64,000 bases of DNA from Chondrosia reniformis (GCA_947172415.1 OX359192.1:4404501-4468500); one strand, 5' to 3'. Positions 35,533 through 46,055 are shown, counted from the first letter of the stretch. Numbers and translations are program-made. Notes: a model not told the origin generated them from the letters alone.

Positions 35533-35730
35533 ATGCCTACTGCCTCCCAGCTCACCCCACCTACTCGTGGTACAACGGCTGAACCGCGCTCTGCTGCTAC
35601 AGACGCTGCGGTGACCAAGCGGGCGAGAAGAAAACGGGGGGTGCCTCGTGGAAAGTGTTCAGTCCCAGCAACCAAATCAAGATCTCGACGACGAGCCGCC
35701 AGGGTCAAGGACCATAGGCAGGCGACGTGA
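35533..35730 (+). pseudogene. Arg-rich 5' reading frame of the LINE
   Basis: 65 codons, start MPTASQLTPPTRGTT, ending in a strongly basic stretch (KSRSRRRAARVKDHR). It lies near the 5' end of the LINE, ahead of the endonuclease. It may be the remnant of a basic ORF1-like or N-terminal nucleic-acid-binding region. A second overlapping frame (35648-35866) could be its continuation after a shift. No named domain is recognised. Confidence 0.35.
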
Positions 35731-35897
35731 AGTCTTCGACATGCGCTCTTCCGCAGGTAGGAGCGAGGAAGTGGCGACCCGCTCAACATTCCCTCCCTGT
35801 TCTTTGACTTGGTGGGTTAGCCAAGAAAGAGAATTTCTCCAAGCAGAACAAGCAAATTGCAGGTAATGGTGGTGGTGGTCGTGTATCCCAAAGGAAT

Positions 35898-37436
35898 GTG
35901 TGTCGACTGGGGTCCTTCAATTGTCGCACGCTTTTGCCTGTTTGGCTGAGGAGCGAACTGGCGGCGTATGCCTCAGCAAACAATGTAGACATTTTGGCCA
36001 TACAAGAACATCCCATTCTCTTTGACACTGGAGATCCTGTGAGACACCTCGAGCTTGGGAAAGGTTGGTTGCTACTAGCTGCCTCAGCATCAGCTGCAGG
36101 CATGGGAGGAGTAGGCTTCATTGTCAGTCCAAAGGTGAGACATGGCATCGATAGTTACAACATGGTCTCACCAAGAATTTTGCGCCTACAATTCTCATCT
36201 GGTGGTCAACTGAAGACAGTCATGTTTTCCATCTACAGCCCTACCTCTTCGTCTGATCTCCACGAGGCAGATTCTTTTTACCATCATCTGTCCCACAGCA
36301 TTGTGGCAACTCCTAGGCGCCACAAGCTGCTGGTATGTTGGGACTTCAATGCCACTCTTGCACCTGGCGATGCTGGTTCAAGGCCTTGCCCACAACAGAA
36401 ACTGAATCGCAACCGAGATCTACTACGAGACTTGGCAGATGGAGCAGACTTGGTGGCTATAAACACCCAATTCCAAAAACCTAGGTACCATTTAGTCACC
36501 TTCAATGGACCTAGAGGCAGACAGGCATGTCTAGATCACATTCTTGTACGGTGAAAGTGGTGCTCATCTTTCCTTGACTGTGAGAGTGAGCAAGTGCACA
36601 ATGTTAAGTCTGATCACGCAGCCCTGATTGTCAAGTGCCACTGGCGCTTAGCAACAAAGAAGACCAAAGTTCCATGCTGTCCTCGCCCTGACCGGAAAAC
36701 ACTCTACCAAAGCCAAGAACACCGTGCTGAATTTATTAGTCATGTCAAGGGTTCCTGTCGTGGAGCCAACGGAGAGGTAAAGTATTCGCTGTTTGCCAAA
36801 GCCATCAGAAGCGCAACCACAGCTGTTCCAGCTCTAACAGCCAGGCAAAGAGCAACACCTTGGGCTGAGGACAAAGACATCCAAGCATCCCGTCAACAAC
36901 TAGTGCATGCCCACAGAGCCTTGCAAGAAAACAGGAGTAGTGCAGTAGCCAGGAAGAAGGTTGAAGTTACAGCTCGATCTCTATCCGATCTTCACACTGA
37001 AAAGCATGAAGAGTCCTATCAATCAATGTTGAGAGAAGTCGAGTGCTGTGATGAGGCACTTCGGCACAAGACTGCCTGGAATTTGATCAATACTCTCACT
37101 GGAAGGAAGGCTAGAGTTCAGGGCATCATTCCTGCTGATTCCCCTACTGAACAACTTCATGGGTGGCGGAATCATTTTGAAACTCTCTTGTCACCTCCTG
37201 ATTCTAATGCCACCACAATATCCTTCTCCTGTGAGCCAGTTTTTGAAGTACCCCCTCAATTTGAGCAAGGTCCAATCACCATTGAGGAACTGGATTCAGC
37301 AGTGAAAGCACTCAGGACTGGTCGTGCTCTTGGCTTGGACCAAGTCACAGCTGAGTCATTGAGCTACGTGAAGAGCTCCTCGAAGTACTCAATTCTGTTT
37401 ATGCGTCTGGCACAGTGCCTGAAGAATAGCACTTGA
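35898..37436 (+). pseudogene. LINE endonuclease and linker to RT
   Basis: An apurinic/apyrimidinic-type endonuclease that would nick target DNA. The first 218 codons show LGSFNCRTL, catalytic Glu 37 in AIQEHPI, YSPTSSSD, and D149/N151 in CWDFNATL. A TGA at 36552-36554 interrupts, and the same frame resumes with SDHAALIVKCHW, the family's terminal SDH motif, then runs through a helical linker to TIEELDSAVKALRTGRALGLD at the start of the RT. It ends at a frameshift near 37436. Confidence 0.8.
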
Positions 37437-37438
37437 GT

Positions 37439-38783
37439 GCTTTGATCCCCATTCCCAAGAAAGGAGATTTGTCCATGCGAACCAACTACAGAGGCATAGC
37501 CCTGATGTCCATCCCTGCAAAACTGTACAATCGCATCCTTCTAAGTAGAATCTGCAATGTCCTGAACTCCCACCTCAGACCCAAACAGAATGGTTTTTGA
37601 CCACGCAGATCCACTACACAGCATGTGCTCGCACTGTGACGGCTGATAGAGGGTTGTCAGACCAAGCAGGTGAACCTTGTTATCACTTTCATTGACTTCG
37701 GAAAGGCGTTTGACTCCATCAGATGGCCAGCGCTGAACAGCATACTGGCTGCATACGGTATCCCACAGAAGCTCAATAATGCGATAATGGCACTCTATTA
37801 CGGAGCTAAGGCAGTAGTGACCATCAAAGATGGAGAGGCAGACCCATTTGAACTCTGAAATCTGCTGGGGTACTGCAAGGAGACACTGTGGCACCATACT
37901 TGTTTGTACTGGTGGTGGACTATATTTTGAGACGTGCCATACCAGACAACACTCGCGGCTTTACCATCAGTCCGTGTGTGGGTACTCGATCACATACAAC
38001 TTCCCCGCATATGCAGTATCAGGCCTGGACTTTGCGGATGACATTGCTTTGCTCTCACACAATAATGTGGACGCTCAATCTCTACTCACTGCTGTGGAAC
38101 AGGAGGTTCTGCCTGCTGGTCTGAAGATCAATCGGAAGAAGACAGAGTACATGCTAGTGGGTGACTTCAAGTCTGACCCAGGGCTAACAGTGATTGAAGG
38201 TCCCATTGCCCGTGTGGATGACTTCAAATACCTAGGTAGCTTGGTAGTGTCTTCGCGCAAAGATTTCGAGGTACTACGAGCTCAAGCTTGGCAGGCATGC
38301 AAACGAATGTACAGGGTCTGGCAGTCAAATGTGTCCCACAAAATGAAGGTACGTCTTTTTCAAGCCACTGTAGAGACTGTTCTGCTCTATGGAGCAGAAG
38401 CATGGACACTGACTAAAGGGCTAGAGAGAGCACTGGATGGCACCTACACTCGGTTGCTAAGATATGCACTAGGGATCAAATGGCAAGACCACCAGACCAA
38501 TGTCCAAGTGTATCAAAGCATCCAACCAGTGACAGAGAGGCTTCGAGCTAAGAGACTCAAGTTTGCTGGCCACTGCACTCGCATGAACAGCTATACCCCA
38601 CAACCAGTATGTCAGCTGGTCACTGGGAGCCAAAAGCAAAGACTAGACGTGGTAAGGGGGCTAAGCAAACTTACTCTGACACCATCCTGAGAGACTGTGG
38701 CATGAGGAGAGAGGATCAACAAGACTTGTGGAAGGCAATGCATGACAAGGACTGCTGGAGATACTTCTCCCAGATTAAACTGA
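37439..38783 (+). pseudogene. LINE reverse transcriptase and C terminus, frameshifted
   Basis: The RT copies the element's RNA at the nicked target. Pieces lie in different frames: LIPIPKKGD and NYRGIALMSIPAKLYNRIL (from 37439), then FIDFGKAFDSIRW (37670 on) with stops between; GVLQGDTVAPYLF (37880 on) in the next frame; then LDFADDIALLSHNN, the catalytic box, in a third (about 38025). The tail has FKYLGSLVVSS, VLLYGAEAWTLTKG and RAKRLKFAGHCTRM. After 38660 another shift leads to DCGMRREDQQDLWKAMHDKD and the end ...KLN-stop. It is non-functional. Confidence 0.8.
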
Positions 38784-38792
38784 ACTAAAAAA

Positions 38793-38804
38793 ATATATTA
38801 ACTA
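38793..38804 (+). repeat. Right 12-bp target duplication of the LINE
   Basis: ATATATTAACTA, identical to 35450-35461, immediately downstream of the A-tail. Confidence 0.85.
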
Positions 38805-39346
38805 TGTTTGTCCAATAATTTCTGGCGTAGCTCTGTTAATGGAATTTCATTCCCATGAGCCTGGACTATTTGTATATTGCCATCAGGCATGTACCTTTCT
38901 AAGGCCATTGGTGCACAAGGTTGCCCAACATTCAACTGACCTTCCACTAACATTTTTGCTATGTCCTTAATGACCTCATCTAAGCTAGGAGGGCTGGGGA
39001 ATGAAATTCTGCCGTGACTACCAGGCATCTTTGGTAATATTCTCCTATGCCTTTTTGTTTCAGTGGATTTTGTTTCCCCTTCTAGTTTAGTTATATTCAA
39101 ACCATTTTCAATGGCATATATTTTGACTCTTGCACCAGAATCTGAACTGTTCAGTCCACATTCTGAAGCTAACGACTTCCATTTAATAGTCCTTTCTCCT
39201 TCAATAGCTTTAGTTAGTTTATGGAGGACGGTTTCAGCAACTCGTCCCTTTAAATATGATTTTTTCCTTTTTGGTGTGTCACACACATTTTCCTGAAAGT
39301 ACAAAGCCTTTCTTTTTCTGTTGTATGAATGTTTTGATTCATTTTA
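38798..39346 (-). pseudogene. Broken orphan gene, basic region segment
   Basis: Open from about 39346 with a strongly basic stretch (NRKRKALYFQENV, PKRKKSYLKGRV) and then WKSLASECGLNSSDSGARV, ending ELRQKLLDKHS and TAA. Upstream stops separate it from the previous segment in the same frame. With the LINE removed, the sequence after the TAA continues in frame as YMRITTDEE, so the TAA looks like one added nonsense codon rather than a natural end. Confidence 0.55.
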
Positions 39347-39349
39347 TGC

Positions 39350-40074
39350 TCACATAGTCAAGGCTGCATTTTGCTTATAGAAACTATTAGCATTATCTCT
39401 TATTTTGCTTAGCAATTCAATATTGTTTTGCAATTTTTCTTTGGCAGATTCCCTTAAACTTAGTTTTTTGTCGTTTAGGTCAACCAGTGTATTGAAACTC
39501 TTTCCTGTGGAAGAGGCTACACAAGTGTTAAGCACCTGTAATGCTTTTCTAGTACAAGCAGCAGGATTATTAATTATGCCAGCTACAAGACTATTTATGG
39601 TAGTCTCTCTGTGTTCCGTGTTAGGTTTGCAACTACTGAACACAGACCTAAGAGGGAAAACCTCTTGTACTGACAGGTATTCCATACAGCAGGCCTCACA
39701 GTAGCTCAGAGAATGTCTTATTTTGTTACATTCACTTAGAGCCTCCCATATCACCATGGGGAAAGTTTCTAGATAAGTCTCCCTAGCCTTAAACGATCTC
39801 CAGCCACTTTTTAAACCTTTTAGAATATTCTCAAGTAACTAGTGGACTTAAGGGAGTAATAGTCTGTAAACATAGAATCGTCTAGTCCAAATTTGGGGCT
39901 GCTAAATAAATCTCTGAACCTTTGTATGCTTTGCTTGTAGGTAAGTTCTGTTTGAGTGTCTTCTGTACCTTATTTTGTGGTTTCCTGAGTTGGAGTGGCT
40001 TCATCATTTGTTGGAGAATTTTTGCTTTTTTCTGTCTTTGTGAATATGTCTATAATAATTTTAAAAAGTTTCAT
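39350..40074 (-). pseudogene. Broken orphan gene, N-terminal segments
   Basis: From an ATG at 40074 the frame reads through TEKSKNSPTNDEATPTQ, a TAA, then RFRDLFSSPKFGLDD up to about 39840. A frameshift there leads into ENILKGLKSGWRSFKARE and onward to 39350. The last part has several cysteines (YCEACCMEY) and a Leu-rich helical stretch (KLSLRESAKEKLQNNIELL). An intron acceptor-like TTATTATAG lies just after the ATG, so the true start is uncertain. Confidence 0.5.
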
Positions 40075-40245
40075 TTGTTAAACTATCTGATCTATTCTGT
40101 AGGTTGCCAATATGCAAGACAAAGATTTTTTAAATTTATTTTTGCATTATTTATTTATTTGAAATCGTCCTTTGTTAAATTGGTTATAGGATATAGACTT
40201 AAAACAGTAGGCATCCTTTGGCCTAATTGCTTTACGTATCGTATA

Positions 40246-40335
40246 TAATTGTCTCGCTTCGTATCCTTGTCTTATAATCGTCTCACTTCGTATCTTATTA
40301 ATGTTTTATTTAATCGTCTCACTTCATACGTATTG
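40246..40335 (+). repeat. Three spaced copies of a TCGTCTCACTTCGTATC motif
   Basis: AATTGTCTCGCTTCGTATC, AATCGTCTCACTTCGTATC and AATCGTCTCACTTCATAC occur at about 40247, 40276 and 40312. The spacing is about 29 and 36 bp, so they are not simple tandem repeats. They could be binding sites or a decaying minisatellite. Confidence 0.6.
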
Positions 40336-40901
40336 TATTATACAATTTATGTCTAATATAAGTGAAAACGGCTTTTCAGGGCTCTTTGCATAGTAGCGCT
40401 AGCTATAACATGATTCACTTCTCTAGCTATCGTGGACTACTTATTTTTTGCGTACCTTTTGTTAACGAATAGTTCGTATGCAGCAACTCTTGCAAAGCCG
40501 CAGTTGAACTTAAGAGTAATCTGATTATCAACTGATATCCCTCTTGGCGTTTTTGGGGGGGCATAATCTTCTCTGTTGTAGACAAAAATTCGAAAATTGA
40601 CGATACTTAGTGTGAAAAACACCTTACGGCGATCCTCGAGTCAACAAATAGTATACATGTATATAATATCCCAGTCACACAACTTAGGATTTGCGCAATA
40701 TTAACATCCGGCTATAAAAATTTCACTGTTTGCGTTTCAAATGTGTAAATCATCCCATGAATATACTTATTTGCTAATGAATATGATTTAAAAGAAATCG
40801 CGTCTTTTGCAGAAGCGAAGGAAAATTGCCTATGCACTTAAGTTAGAAGATCGTCATAGTCATGTAGTCAGCTTCAATGGATTCAGTGAGTGTCATTTAG
40901 A

Positions 40902-41040
40902 AAAATTAAGAAGTCCGTTGGCGCCTGAGCTTTATTTCCCAAGATATGAAAGATTAAATAGCATTTACTAACCTATTAAAAGTGTATTTTCCAGTTTTCT
41001 TCTCAACGGATGGGCGAATCGAAACGGACTTCTTAATTTT
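40902..41040. mobile_element. 139-bp inverted-repeat element (MITE-like)
   Basis: AAAATTAAGAAGTCCGTT at 40902-40919 is exactly inverted at 41023-41040. There are about 100 bp between, with no coding capacity. No clear target duplication is seen, so the true borders are uncertain. Confidence 0.65.
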
Positions 41041-41305
41041 GTAAGCATACATTGTAACCTTTTCAATGAAGTATAGAACGTAGTTCTAGCTTTTTGTCTG
41101 AGAGTTTTAAAATCGGCCCTTTTTAACACGTTATATCTTCAGTATTGGTTGTTCAATCTCATTCAAATTTTAGATTTCGCTGAAATATAAATAAGTGCTT
41201 CGATGTAAACTAGTTTAAGGTAGCAAATCGTTTCTGTTATAACGAAACTTGCTCATAAAAGTGTTTATAAAAAAACGTAAAACATGAAGATCAGTCATAT
41301 GGCAC

Positions 41306-42333
41306 CTATGTACCGAAGACCGTTCCTAGGATAAAATGGCCGCCTAACGTGATTAAAGGGTCCCTGAAGCTCTACGACCTATATCCGAGTTAAAAATGGC
41401 CGCCGATTTCGAAAATATTGGCTATGAAAGCGTACCAATAACCGTTCCTAGGATGAAAATGGTGCAGAACTCGATTAAATGGTCCCCGAAGCTATATAAC
41501 CTATCTCCGAGTTAAAAATGGCTGCTGATTTCGAAAATATTGGCTATGAAGCTGTACCAAGGACTGTTCCTAGGATAAAAATGGCCTCAAAACTCGATTA
41601 AAGGTCCCCTAAGCTCTATGACTTATCTCCGAGTTAAAAATGGCCGCCAATTTCAAAAATATGGGCTATGGAGCCGTTCTAAAACTGTTCCTAGGATAAA
41701 AATGGTTGCCGAACTCGATTAAAGGGTCAACAAAGCTATACAACCCATCTCCGAGTTAAAAATGGCTGCTGATTTCGAAAATATTTGCTATGAAGCCATA
41801 CCGAAGACCGTTTCTAGGTTAAAAATGGCCGCCAAATTTGATTAAAGGTCCCCGAAGCTCCAAGACCTATCTCTGGGTTAACATTGTCCACAAATTTCGA
41901 AAATATGGGCTATGAAAGCGTTAAAAAGACCATTCCTAGGATAAAAATGGCCACAGAACTGAATTAAATGGTCCCCGAAGCTATGCAACCTATCTCCGAG
42001 TTAAAAATGGCTGCTGATTTCGAAAATATGGGCTATGAAAGCATACCAAAGACCGTTTCTAGGTTAAAAATGGCCGACAAATTTGATTAAAGGTTCCCCG
42101 AAGCTCTAAAACCTATCTCTGAGTTAAAATTGTCTACAAATTTCGAAAATATGGAATACCAAAGACCAGTCCTAGGATAAAAATAGCTGCCGAACTCGAT
42201 AAAAGTGTCCCTGAAAGTCAACGACTTATCTCTGAGTTAAAATGGCTGCCAATTTCAAAAATATAGGTTGTGAATCTGTACCGAAGACTGTTCCTAGGAT
42301 AAAAAGGGCTGCCGAACTCTTCTAAAGGGTCCC
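41306..42333 (+). repeat. 122-bp satellite, block B
   Basis: About 8.5 copies of the same unit as block A, in the same orientation (CCTAGG at 41325, 41447, 41569 and 41690). It starts mid-unit at TACCGAAGACCG, almost exactly where block A breaks off, and ends at AAGGGTCCC beside the 13-bp satellite. Confidence 0.95.
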
Positions 42334-42987
42334 TCTGTTTGTACTCTTTATATGTACTAGTTATATTTTTATGTCTTTCTTATATGTAGTAGGTGTGTGT
42401 ACTAATTATATGTACTAGTTGTATGTATATACTAGTTTTATGTTCTAGTTGTATGTACTAGTTGAATATACTAGTTGTAGGTTCTTGTACTAGTTATACT
42501 TGGTACTAGGAAGGTTCTTGTTGTATGTACTAGTTGTATGTACTAGTTTTATGAACTAGGTGTATGTACTAGTTGCACGTACTATTTATAATAATTTTAT
42601 ATAAGTGTATGTACTAGTTATATATAGTAGGTGAATGTACTAGTTATATGTCCTAGTTTCTTTTACTTGTATGTAGTAGCTATGTACTACTTGTATATAC
42701 AAGTTGTACATTCTAGTATTATCTACTCGTTCTATGAGCTAGTTGTTTATACTAGTTTATAGTTGTATGTACTAGTTGTTTAGGAACTAGTTGTATGTAC
42801 TAATTGTAGGTATTAGTTGTATGTACAAGTTGTATGTACTAGATATGAACCAGTTGTATGTACTAGTTGTATGCACTAGTTGTTTGTAGTACCTGCGTAC
42901 TAGTTTTATGTACTTGTTGTATGCACTAATTGTATGTACTAATTGTATTTACTAGTTGTATGTACTAGTTGTATGTACTAGATATAT
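42334..42987 (+). repeat. 13-bp satellite array, block 10
   Basis: TACTAGTTGTATG variants again, of a subtype with markers such as GGTACTAGG and TAGATATGAACCAG that the first 30 kb lacks. Confidence 0.92.
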
Positions 42988-43017
42988 AGTGCGTTTCAGT
43001 CAAAGCTTCCACTTTTT
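42988..43017 (+). repeat. Left TIR of the DDE transposon
   Basis: A 30-bp terminal inverted repeat that matches 46026-46055 in inverse orientation at 29 of 30 positions. Confidence 0.9.
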
Positions 43018-43550
43018 GATTTTTTTACCTTTTAAGCTTTGATAAGCTTAAATTCAAATTTGGTAAGTCATTTTTTTTGAAACTTGGACAGGTTGAAGCT
43101 AAGTCATGTAGCTTTGCGTAATTGTCCCAATTTCCAAATAAGGTAAAAAGATGCTTTTCTTCAATCTCCTCCTAGGTTGTTTGAAATTTTTTTACTTTGT
43201 TTAATGTAACATATATTTAAGATAATTTTTAAACTTTAAAAAGAGGCTTTTTGTAATATACTTCTTTATTTTTGAGAAATATCATTTGGAAATTTTTAAT
43301 GGTACAAATATTCATTTTCTATCTAGTTTGTGGGAAACTTTCTAGGAAGTAAATTTTGCTAGCATTCTAAACTAGAATGAATTATCTAAATTTGTAAAGA
43401 GGATTTTTTCCATAAATGGTTCTAGGAAGGAGTAATTAACTTTTATATTTTACCTAATTTGCATAATTGAAACCACAATGTAAACAATATAATGAAATAC
43501 ACTGGAAATCAAAAATTTGAAGTGTATGGTATTAAATCAAGTCGGTAAAA

Positions 43551-45110
43551 TCAAACATCTTTTCTACTTTCTGTTTCTGGAACTCTTCTGTGACTTTTGT
43601 ACTCTTTAATTTTACTGTCTGCTTCTAATGCTGTAGAGCCTTCTCTGTATGCATGTGCATAATCACGGGATTTCCTAAAGAATTTTCTAATGTCATCTGT
43701 ACTTACACTATTAAAAGCTGGTATAATTATGTTTCTCAGGCCATTGAATGTGTAATCACACTTATCCTTTGCATAAACCTTGGCTTTACCCCATACCCTC
43801 TCTATTGGATAAAGTTCTGGATGAAATTTTGGTAAAAATAGTACTCTGTGACCTAATGCCTGCAAAATTCTTTCAATTTTAGAATTTTCATTTTTGAAAT
43901 CTTCATGTTTACCTAATATATCCATCATTTCTTTCTTTGTCATATCCGTAGTTGCAGTCACACCTCTTTCTATCAATACTGTCCGTAATCTCTTTGCTTT
44001 TCCCATTCTGTTAACCATAACCTGCTCCCTACCATTCCATGTTGTTGTCCTCATTTTTGGTTGCTTGCCTCCATCATTTATATTCATCCTACTTGCTATT
44101 AATGCATCATCACTATATGGCCTATGATTACTACTTTGATCAAAAATCCATAATATGCTAAATCTATTTACTGGATACTTGTATGATGCAATTTTGGCTA
44201 CTTTCTTTACATGTCTAACGAATAGTTCACTAGTCCAGTATCCCTCATTCTCTGCTCCTATGTGCAAAATTTCTCTACCATACTGTGGAAAATTAGGATT
44301 ACTATAAATTCGTTTAGCATCTTCTACCTCTTCATCTGTTAATTGTAAAAAGCCTCCATGTTCTTCAATAAAGTCACTAACCATTAAACCCCTCCCCTTT
44401 CCCTTAAGCAATAAAGGCTGCTTTCCCTTCACTGTCCACCCACTAGTTCTCCCTTCATTTGCATGAAATGCTGACTCATCATGATAAATTGTGACTAGAT
44501 GCATAGACGCATTATTTGTACCTATGGTGTATGGATGAACACCATCTGAGCAAGGTGGTGGTGGCAGATGTGTTGATTCTAGTATTTTCATCTTTTCTAG
44601 AAATAATCTCCTATCCTTTACTACATCCTCCCTTTCATGACCATCTACATATCCCTTGGTATACTTAACATAGCAAAAACCTAGTGAGTGCATCCATCTC
44701 CAAGCAGTGACTCTAGATATTTCCTTTGGGTAGTTGGTTGGCATGCTTGACTTAGGAATAAGGGTATTGTTTATCCACCTACAAAAGGCACTAACTGTTA
44801 ATTTATTGTTTTTCCTACTAGTTTCCTTCCGCAGCCATTCAATAACTTCCTCCTTTAAATTTTCATCTATCAGTAACTAATTTTTTTGACTACTACCTCT
44901 CTTACTAATGGCTATTTCCCCTCTAGCGTAATATGATTTCCTCCATTTTCTTAATGATCGCTCTGATATGCCTACTAAAGACTCTGTCTGCCTACAAGCT
45001 TGTACTGGGCATCTACTACTATTAACCCTACCATCTTTTGTACTTCACCAGCCTGATCCCTTACCCAATCCTTATAATTTACTAATGCCTCCTCAGTTGT
45101 GAATTGAAAG
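43551..45110 (-). pseudogene. DDE transposase, second exon
   Basis: The transposase would cut and rejoin the element ends. The best-preserved 397 codons start at 44744 and show a D-D-E triad: Asp 89 in IYHDESAF, Asp 202 in WIFDQSSNH, and Glu 315 in YPIERVWGKAK. The second Asp and Glu are about 112 residues apart, longer than in classical mariners but usual in a Tc1/mariner-like group known from fungi and invertebrates. Upstream, in the same frame beyond a TAG near 44878, lies a helix-turn-helix-like stretch (ESLVGISERSLRKWRK). One frame further up, after a shift near 45000, comes EEALVNYKDWVRDQAGE from a splice acceptor CTTTCCAG ending at 45111. Two lesions make it inactive unless they are sequencing errors. 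Confidence 0.8.
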
Positions 45111-45415
45111 CTGGAAAGAACCAAGTAATTAAAATTTAATAATGGTTGAAATTACTTTTGAATACCTTTAGAACGCTAACAGAGCACATTTAGTCTAATT
45201 ATATGACTTTTAGGTGTGCTCTAAGTGTGTAAATAGGTAAGAAAGGCCAAATGATTGCTATTACGTTAATGTTTATAAACAAAGAGTGCATAATATTCAT
45301 TTAAAGTAGAAATCTAAACGAACCAAGCTTTAGTTAAACTTTAGATACTTAAATAAATGCTCTAGTTTAAAGCGTAATACGTTTCTCTATTCCAGGATTC
45401 AATATGAAAACATAC
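45111..45415 (-). other. Probable intron in the transposase gene
   Basis: Minus-strand donor GTATGT at 45415 and acceptor TTCTTTCCAG at 45111. Joining them links GDVG to FQFTTEEALV in frame, which is why I prefer a 305-bp intron over the unspliced stop at 45367. Confidence 0.6.
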
Positions 45416-45717
45416 CCAACATCGCCGTCTTCATCTTCACTAGGATTTTCAGCTTCTGACTGATTTGTACCAGTGATCGCTTCAATCATTTCTCCTTCTT
45501 CTTCTGTCTCTTCATTGGCAGAGTATTGATCACTTAGGCTTTCACTGACGTTGACTTGTGGCGAATTGACTACTAATAAAGGCTCATTGGGAAGTTGCCG
45601 TGAAGAAGACTGAACATTTTCATCGACTTCTTTTTCATTGGGCTTGAATCTTTTCAGATTTCGCAACCTATTCATTTTATTCTTCATAATACTAACTCTT
45701 GACTTCCTTTTAGGCAT
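45416..45717 (-). CDS. DDE transposase, first exon
   Basis: 100 codons plus two bases from an ATG at 45717. The start is basic (MPKRKSRVSIMKNKMNRL), likely a nuclear localisation or DNA-contact segment. An acidic, Ser/Glu-rich stretch follows (EETEEEGEMIEAI, EDEDGDVG). Read unspliced, the frame would stop at 45367 after NPGIEKRITL. It sits inside the TIRs and upstream of the DDE exon, which supports it being the 5' exon rather than a separate gene. Confidence 0.6.
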
Positions 45718-46025
45718 GATAAAGCCTTAGAATAATCGATTGAAAGAGCAAACGAATAAAATGAATCACTTCGCAGCGATGGACATTGTTATCTATTAGT
45801 AGGACGGACTTATACAGATTCTGTGGTTAAACGTCATAGGAAACCATAGTAACGCATCCTGATGTCACAGCTAACAAGCCATATGATTGGCTTATATCGA
45901 AACTGTGCTTTAGAACAATCGTTCTAAAAATCTAATGTCAGATTCGGAATATACGGTATGAAAAACCTATATGTACGTATTTATTTCATAGCAGTTCATT
46001 ACTGTATAATATTTATACAGGTTTT

Positions 46026-46055
46026 AAAAAGTGGAAGCTTTGACTGAAATGCACT
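46026..46055 (-). repeat. Right TIR of the DDE transposon
   Basis: Inverse of 42988-43017, with one mismatch. Confidence 0.9.

Larger units (their letters stand above)
35462..38792 (+). mobile_element. APE-type LINE (RTE-like) inserted in the orphan gene
   Basis: A 3331-bp plus-strand non-LTR retrotransposon placed opposite to the minus-strand gene it splits, with a 12-bp target duplication at both ends. The order is a short basic/Arg-rich 5' reading frame, an apurinic-type endonuclease, a reverse transcriptase with a FADD box, and a C-terminal region typical of RTE/CR1-like LINEs. The last codon, stop and tail merge (CTGAACTAA then A's), so there is essentially no 3' UTR. At least three frameshifts and several stops make it inactive. 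Being inside the orphan gene, it is younger than that gene copy. Confidence 0.85.
33077..40074 (-). pseudogene. Broken gene of an uncharacterised invertebrate family, split by a LINE
   Basis: Seven coding segments lie in order on the minus strand and read as one long protein once stops, frameshifts and the LINE at 35462-38792 are set aside. From memory, the order of blocks (YDPAVFYT, then FEHGTQ, a SAP-like Lys/Leu helix pair, RVPTLLL, EPLHNFKG, CCWLHHEL, SWQAHLERT) matches a large uncharacterised family seen repeatedly in cnidarian and other marine invertebrate gene sets. No function is established for it, and its high copy number suggests a mobile or mobile-associated gene. Visible damage: TAA at 39970-39972; frameshift near 39838; stops at 39350-39352 and just after; TAA at 38798-38800; TAA at 34867-34869; frameshifts near 34830, 34535 and 33565; TAA near 34452. 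Some gaps could be introns (TTGTACTTTCAG before 39300 looks like an acceptor). It is not translatable as it stands. Confidence 0.6.
40075..41305. other. AT-rich unique DNA, no gene recognised
   Basis: Upstream flank of the orphan gene. A 61-codon minus-strand open frame at 40437-40622 has no recognisable feature and I do not call it. The stretch holds a small triplicated motif (40246-40335) and an inverted-repeat element (40902-41040), listed separately. Confidence 0.5.
42988..46055 (-). mobile_element. Tc1/mariner-superfamily-like DDE transposon
   Basis: A 3068-bp element bounded by 30-bp terminal inverted repeats: AGTGCRTTTCAGTCAAAG and on to CTTCCACTTTTT at 42988-43017, inverted at 46026-46055, with one mismatch. 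It carries one spliced minus-strand gene for a DDE transposase, with one frameshift and one stop. The target duplication is not clear in the degenerate satellite. 43018-43550 and 45718-46025 are AT-rich non-coding arms. Confidence 0.85.

Noticed and set aside
40437..40622. 61-codon minus frame upstream of the orphan gene
   Set aside because: No domain, low complexity context and no start signal; insufficient support.
45367..45415. Unspliced C terminus of the first transposase exon
   Set aside because: Stopping here would leave the catalytic domain without its N-terminal part; the GTATGT donor just before gives an in-frame join to the next exon.
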